NCBI RefSeq assembly: GCF_010078385.1
Contig: NZ_SIJC01000006.1
Span: 62,001 to 126,000, forward strand
Reading direction: 5' to 3'
DNA from: Chengkuizengella sediminis
Lineage (GTDB): Bacteria; Bacillota; Bacilli; Paenibacillales; KCTC-33759
DNA: 64,000 bases
The position numbers and the translations under genes were made by a program. Positions 62,016 through 64,000 of this stretch are shown in pieces; position 1 is the stretch's first letter; each line of letters starts with the position of its first letter. The notes under the pieces are model-generated. The model searched no databases. It was not told where the DNA came from and saw only the letters and a list, made by a program, of their open reading frames with translations.

Positions 62016-62864
62016 ATGAAACTTCACTATTCTAATGATCCAAATGACTACTTTAACAAAGTAGCTCCTTATCTTGAAAAAAACGAAGTAGTTAATAACT
62101 TGGCACTAGGAATATTATATTCAATTATTAACAATACTCGAAAATATGAAAAAAAACCGTTGCTCACTTATATTGAGGAGAAAGGGAAACCTATCTTTGT
62201 CATGCTAAGAACACCACCTCATCCATTAATCCTTTGCGGAAATGAAGAATATTTTCAAGAAGCAATTGCTATAGCTGTAAATGATCTTCATAGGAAAGGT
62301 ATTTCAATCCCTAAGATTATAGGTCCAACTTCACTTGCTGAGCGATTTACGAAGAAATACTGTGAATTGTTTAATCTAAGTTCGAAGGTGGACATGTATC
62401 AAAAAATATACGAGCTTACTGAAGTTAAGCCAATAAAGCGAAGTGAAGGCAAGCTCCGTTTAGCCAAAAGTGGAGAACAAATGTTATTGGCTACATGGCT
62501 GCAACATTTCTCGGAAGTGACCGGTACTGAACTTACATTAGAAGATGCAAATAAGAGAGTAGAAGAATTCATCACAAAAGAGACTTTATACGTGTGGGAA
62601 GTTAATGAAGAAGTAGTTTCAATTGCCAACAAATCCAGACCGACAAAAAATGGAACTGTCGTCAATTTTGTATACACTCCGCCACATTACTCAAGGAAGG
62701 GATTTGCTACGAGCTGTGTTGCCGAATTAAGCCAGCTTCTTCTTAACGAAGGATATTCATTTTGTAGCCTATATACAGACTTAGAGAACCCGACTTCAAA
62801 TAGCATTTATGTGAAAATAGGTTATCAACCTGTAGCAGACTCAATAGTTTTTCGTATTTCATGA
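62016..62864 (+). CDS. GNAT-family N-acetyltransferase, two-lobed type
   Basis: A 282-aa protein. The N-terminal half (residues 1-130) is a diverged lobe; the C-terminal half has NFVYTPPHYSRKGFATSCVA as motif A and YTDLENPTSNSIYVKIGYQP as motif B. This layout is common in Bacillus GNAT proteins of unknown substrate. AGAGGAGG precedes the ATG. Confidence 0.85.
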   Translation: MKLHYSNDPNDYFNKVAPYLEKNEVVNNLALGILYSIINNTRKYEKKPLLTYIEEKGKPIFVMLRTPPHPLILCGNEEYFQEAIAIAVNDLHRKGISIPKIIGPTSLAERFTKKYCELFNLSSKVDMYQKIYELTEVKPIKRSEGKLRLAKSGEQMLLATWLQHFSEVTGTELTLEDANKRVEEFITKETLYVWEVNEEVVSIANKSRPTKNGTVVNFVYTPPHYSRKGFATSCVAELSQLLLNEGYSFCSLYTDLENPTSNSIYVKIGYQPVADSIVFRIS

Positions 62865-62949
62865 TTGATTAATCTATTTTAGTTTGACCAAAACATTTTT
62901 ATTATTTTGTTGTAAGGGTAAGGAAATTAAAACTTATTTCACTTTTCTA

Positions 62950-62979
62950 TTGACTGGACATTCAGTCAACAATTATATT
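62950..62979 (+). promoter_or_regulatory. Promoter with overlapping TetR-type operator
   Basis: The palindrome TTGACTGGACATTCAGTCAA (62950-62969) contains a -35 box TTGACT; TATATT at 62974-62979 lies 18 bases later. A TetR dimer on this site would block transcription of the hydrolase-regulator operon. Confidence 0.65.
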
Positions 62980-63076
62980 TGAGATAACAATTCAGTAATA
63001 CTTTGATTAATAATAACATGACCTGATCCGATGTTAGATTATTGATAAGCTGTAGACCAAATAAGGGGGAAAAGAT

Positions 63077-63841
63077 ATGGATTTGAATTATGAAGTGCAT
63101 GGTACGGGTGAACCAATCGTTATGATTCATAGCCCAGGAGTAGATATGCGGGAATGGGTGTACATCGTACCTCATTTGGCAGAGACAAACCAGGTTGTCA
63201 TTTTTGATGGTCGAGGTGCCGGAAAATCGCCAGCATCAGTTAAACCATCTGATTTTGTTGATGATTTACGAAGGCTCATCGATCACTTAGGGATTGAAGA
63301 GGTCACTCTTGTTGGTCATTCAATGGGGGGACAAATTGCAACTGATTTCACTCTTACATTTCCTGCTAAAGTAAAAAAACTTGTATTAATTGCTCCTTCT
63401 TTAACAGGATTCAAATATTCAAGTGAATTCACAGAATGGATGCAGAAAGTAAATTCTGTCGCACCAGATGTTGAGAAACTTGTTGAGATGTCGTTAAGCG
63501 GTCCAAATTACAGTATTACCATGTCAAGCCCACAACAAGGTTTTCTCTACGAAATGACGAGACACTATATGAAAAAAGTATTTACAGAATGGGAGAATTT
63601 TGAGATTATCTGGCCTGAACCACCAGCGATTGAAAGATTACATGAGATTAAGGCAGATACTCTTTTTATTCAAGGGGATAAGGAATGGGAGGATCTTTCT
63701 CGAATCTCTGAACACTTCAAACAAGTACAATCAATTAGTTTTATCATTGTTGAAGGTGCAGATCATATGGTGACACTGACTCATCCTGAAAAAATCGTCA
63801 ATCACATTGATTTATTTTTACACAAAAGGGTAATAGAATAA
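63077..63841 (+). CDS. Alpha/beta hydrolase
   Basis: A 254-aa protein. VHGTGEPIVMIHSPGVDMRE is the oxyanion-hole region, VTLVGHSMGGQIATDF gives the nucleophile Ser in GHSMG near 93, the acid is probably in FIQGDKEWEDL, and the His in VEGADHMVTLTHPE. Substrate unknown. AAGGGGGAAA precedes the ATG. Its TAA shares one base with the ATG of a TetR gene, so the two are cotranscribed and translationally coupled. Confidence 0.9.
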   Translation: MDLNYEVHGTGEPIVMIHSPGVDMREWVYIVPHLAETNQVVIFDGRGAGKSPASVKPSDFVDDLRRLIDHLGIEEVTLVGHSMGGQIATDFTLTFPAKVKKLVLIAPSLTGFKYSSEFTEWMQKVNSVAPDVEKLVEMSLSGPNYSITMSSPQQGFLYEMTRHYMKKVFTEWENFEIIWPEPPAIERLHEIKADTLFIQGDKEWEDLSRISEHFKQVQSISFIIVEGADHMVTLTHPEKIVNHIDLFLHKRVIE

Positions 63842-64000
63842 TGCCTCGCACACCGGAAACAAATGATCAAATTAGACGTGAAACCAGCGAGAAAATTTTA
63901 AAAGTTGCTATGGAACTTTTCATTCAAAACGGATATCATTCTACTTCCATCGATGAAATTGCTAATAAAGCGAAAATCTCCAAAGGGCTTCTCTATCACT
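63841..64000 (+). CDS. TetR-family regulator, cut by window end
   Basis: 53 codons are visible: EKILKVAMELFIQNGYHSTS then IDEIANKAKISKGLLYH, the TetR helix-turn-helix. The start overlaps the hydrolase stop (TAATG). It probably represses the operon through the palindrome at 62950. Confidence 0.9.
   Translation, partial: MPRTPETNDQIRRETSEKILKVAMELFIQNGYHSTSIDEIANKAKISKGLLYH

Noticed and set aside
62966-63175. Minus-strand frame before and inside the hydrolase gene
   Set aside because: It covers the promoter and the 5' part of a clear gene and has no ribosome site.
1-64000. tRNA or rRNA genes
   Set aside because: I saw no cloverleaf with TTCGANTC-type arms and no rRNA-like conserved stretches.

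Overview
The window is AT-rich DNA of a Gram-positive, endospore-forming member of the Bacillales. The evidence is strong AGGAGG-type ribosome sites, TTG and GTG starts, a spore-type Cys-rich protein pair with mother-cell-like promoters, a GerMN-type domain, a CueP lipoprotein and a truncated UvrX. I see no rRNA or tRNA gene, and the species cannot be named from this sequence.

Layout. 0.3-2.8 kb: a PadR regulator with its membrane partner, then an MFS exporter. 2.9-6.9 kb: a compact module with a phage-like lysis cassette (XhlA, holin, amidase) on the minus strand. Divergent from it are a split two-subunit sigma factor, a structured RNA leader, a 200-aa protein and a matrixin-type metalloprotease without signal peptide. 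I read this as a sigma-driven, holin-assisted release system; that is inference. 7-62 kb: an accessory region of short, mostly plus-strand, one-gene units: Nudix hydrolases, histidine phosphatases, GNAT acetyltransferases, SMI1/KNR4, ASCH, DUF3885, DUF5694, SnoaL-like, VanZ, CN-hydrolase, WYL regulators with effector-binding partners, small membrane proteins, and many broken copies. About 30 copies of a palindromic element of roughly 70 bp (here R1) separate these units, every copy in the same orientation even beside minus-strand genes. The layout resembles an integron cassette array with attC sites, although no integrase lies in the window and R1 could instead be a dispersed MITE-like repeat.

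Inside this region sit other blocks: a protein of three 149-aa repeats (13.2-14.6 kb), a 221-bp MITE, an alkyl-sulfatase-like enzyme (27.2-29.1 kb), an ABC exporter (29.9-31.7 kb), a glycosyltransferase beside a leader-like peptide gene (37-38.3 kb), two paralogous Cys-rich proteins (38.6 and 56.1 kb), an IS110 element that splits an R1 copy (39.8-41.3 kb), a cell-wall amidase with GerMN-like tail (46.9-48.0 kb), and a holin-like toxin gene next to three 21-bp-spaced operators and a truncated uvrX (48.8-49.5 kb).

61-64 kb: a CueP-type copper lipoprotein, an Rrf2 fragment, a GNAT enzyme, and an alpha/beta hydrolase whose stop overlaps the start of a TetR regulator cut by the window end; a palindrome overlaps their promoter.

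The many frameshifted, truncated and duplicated genes, several ending right at R1, show a region with fast gain, loss and decay of genes.
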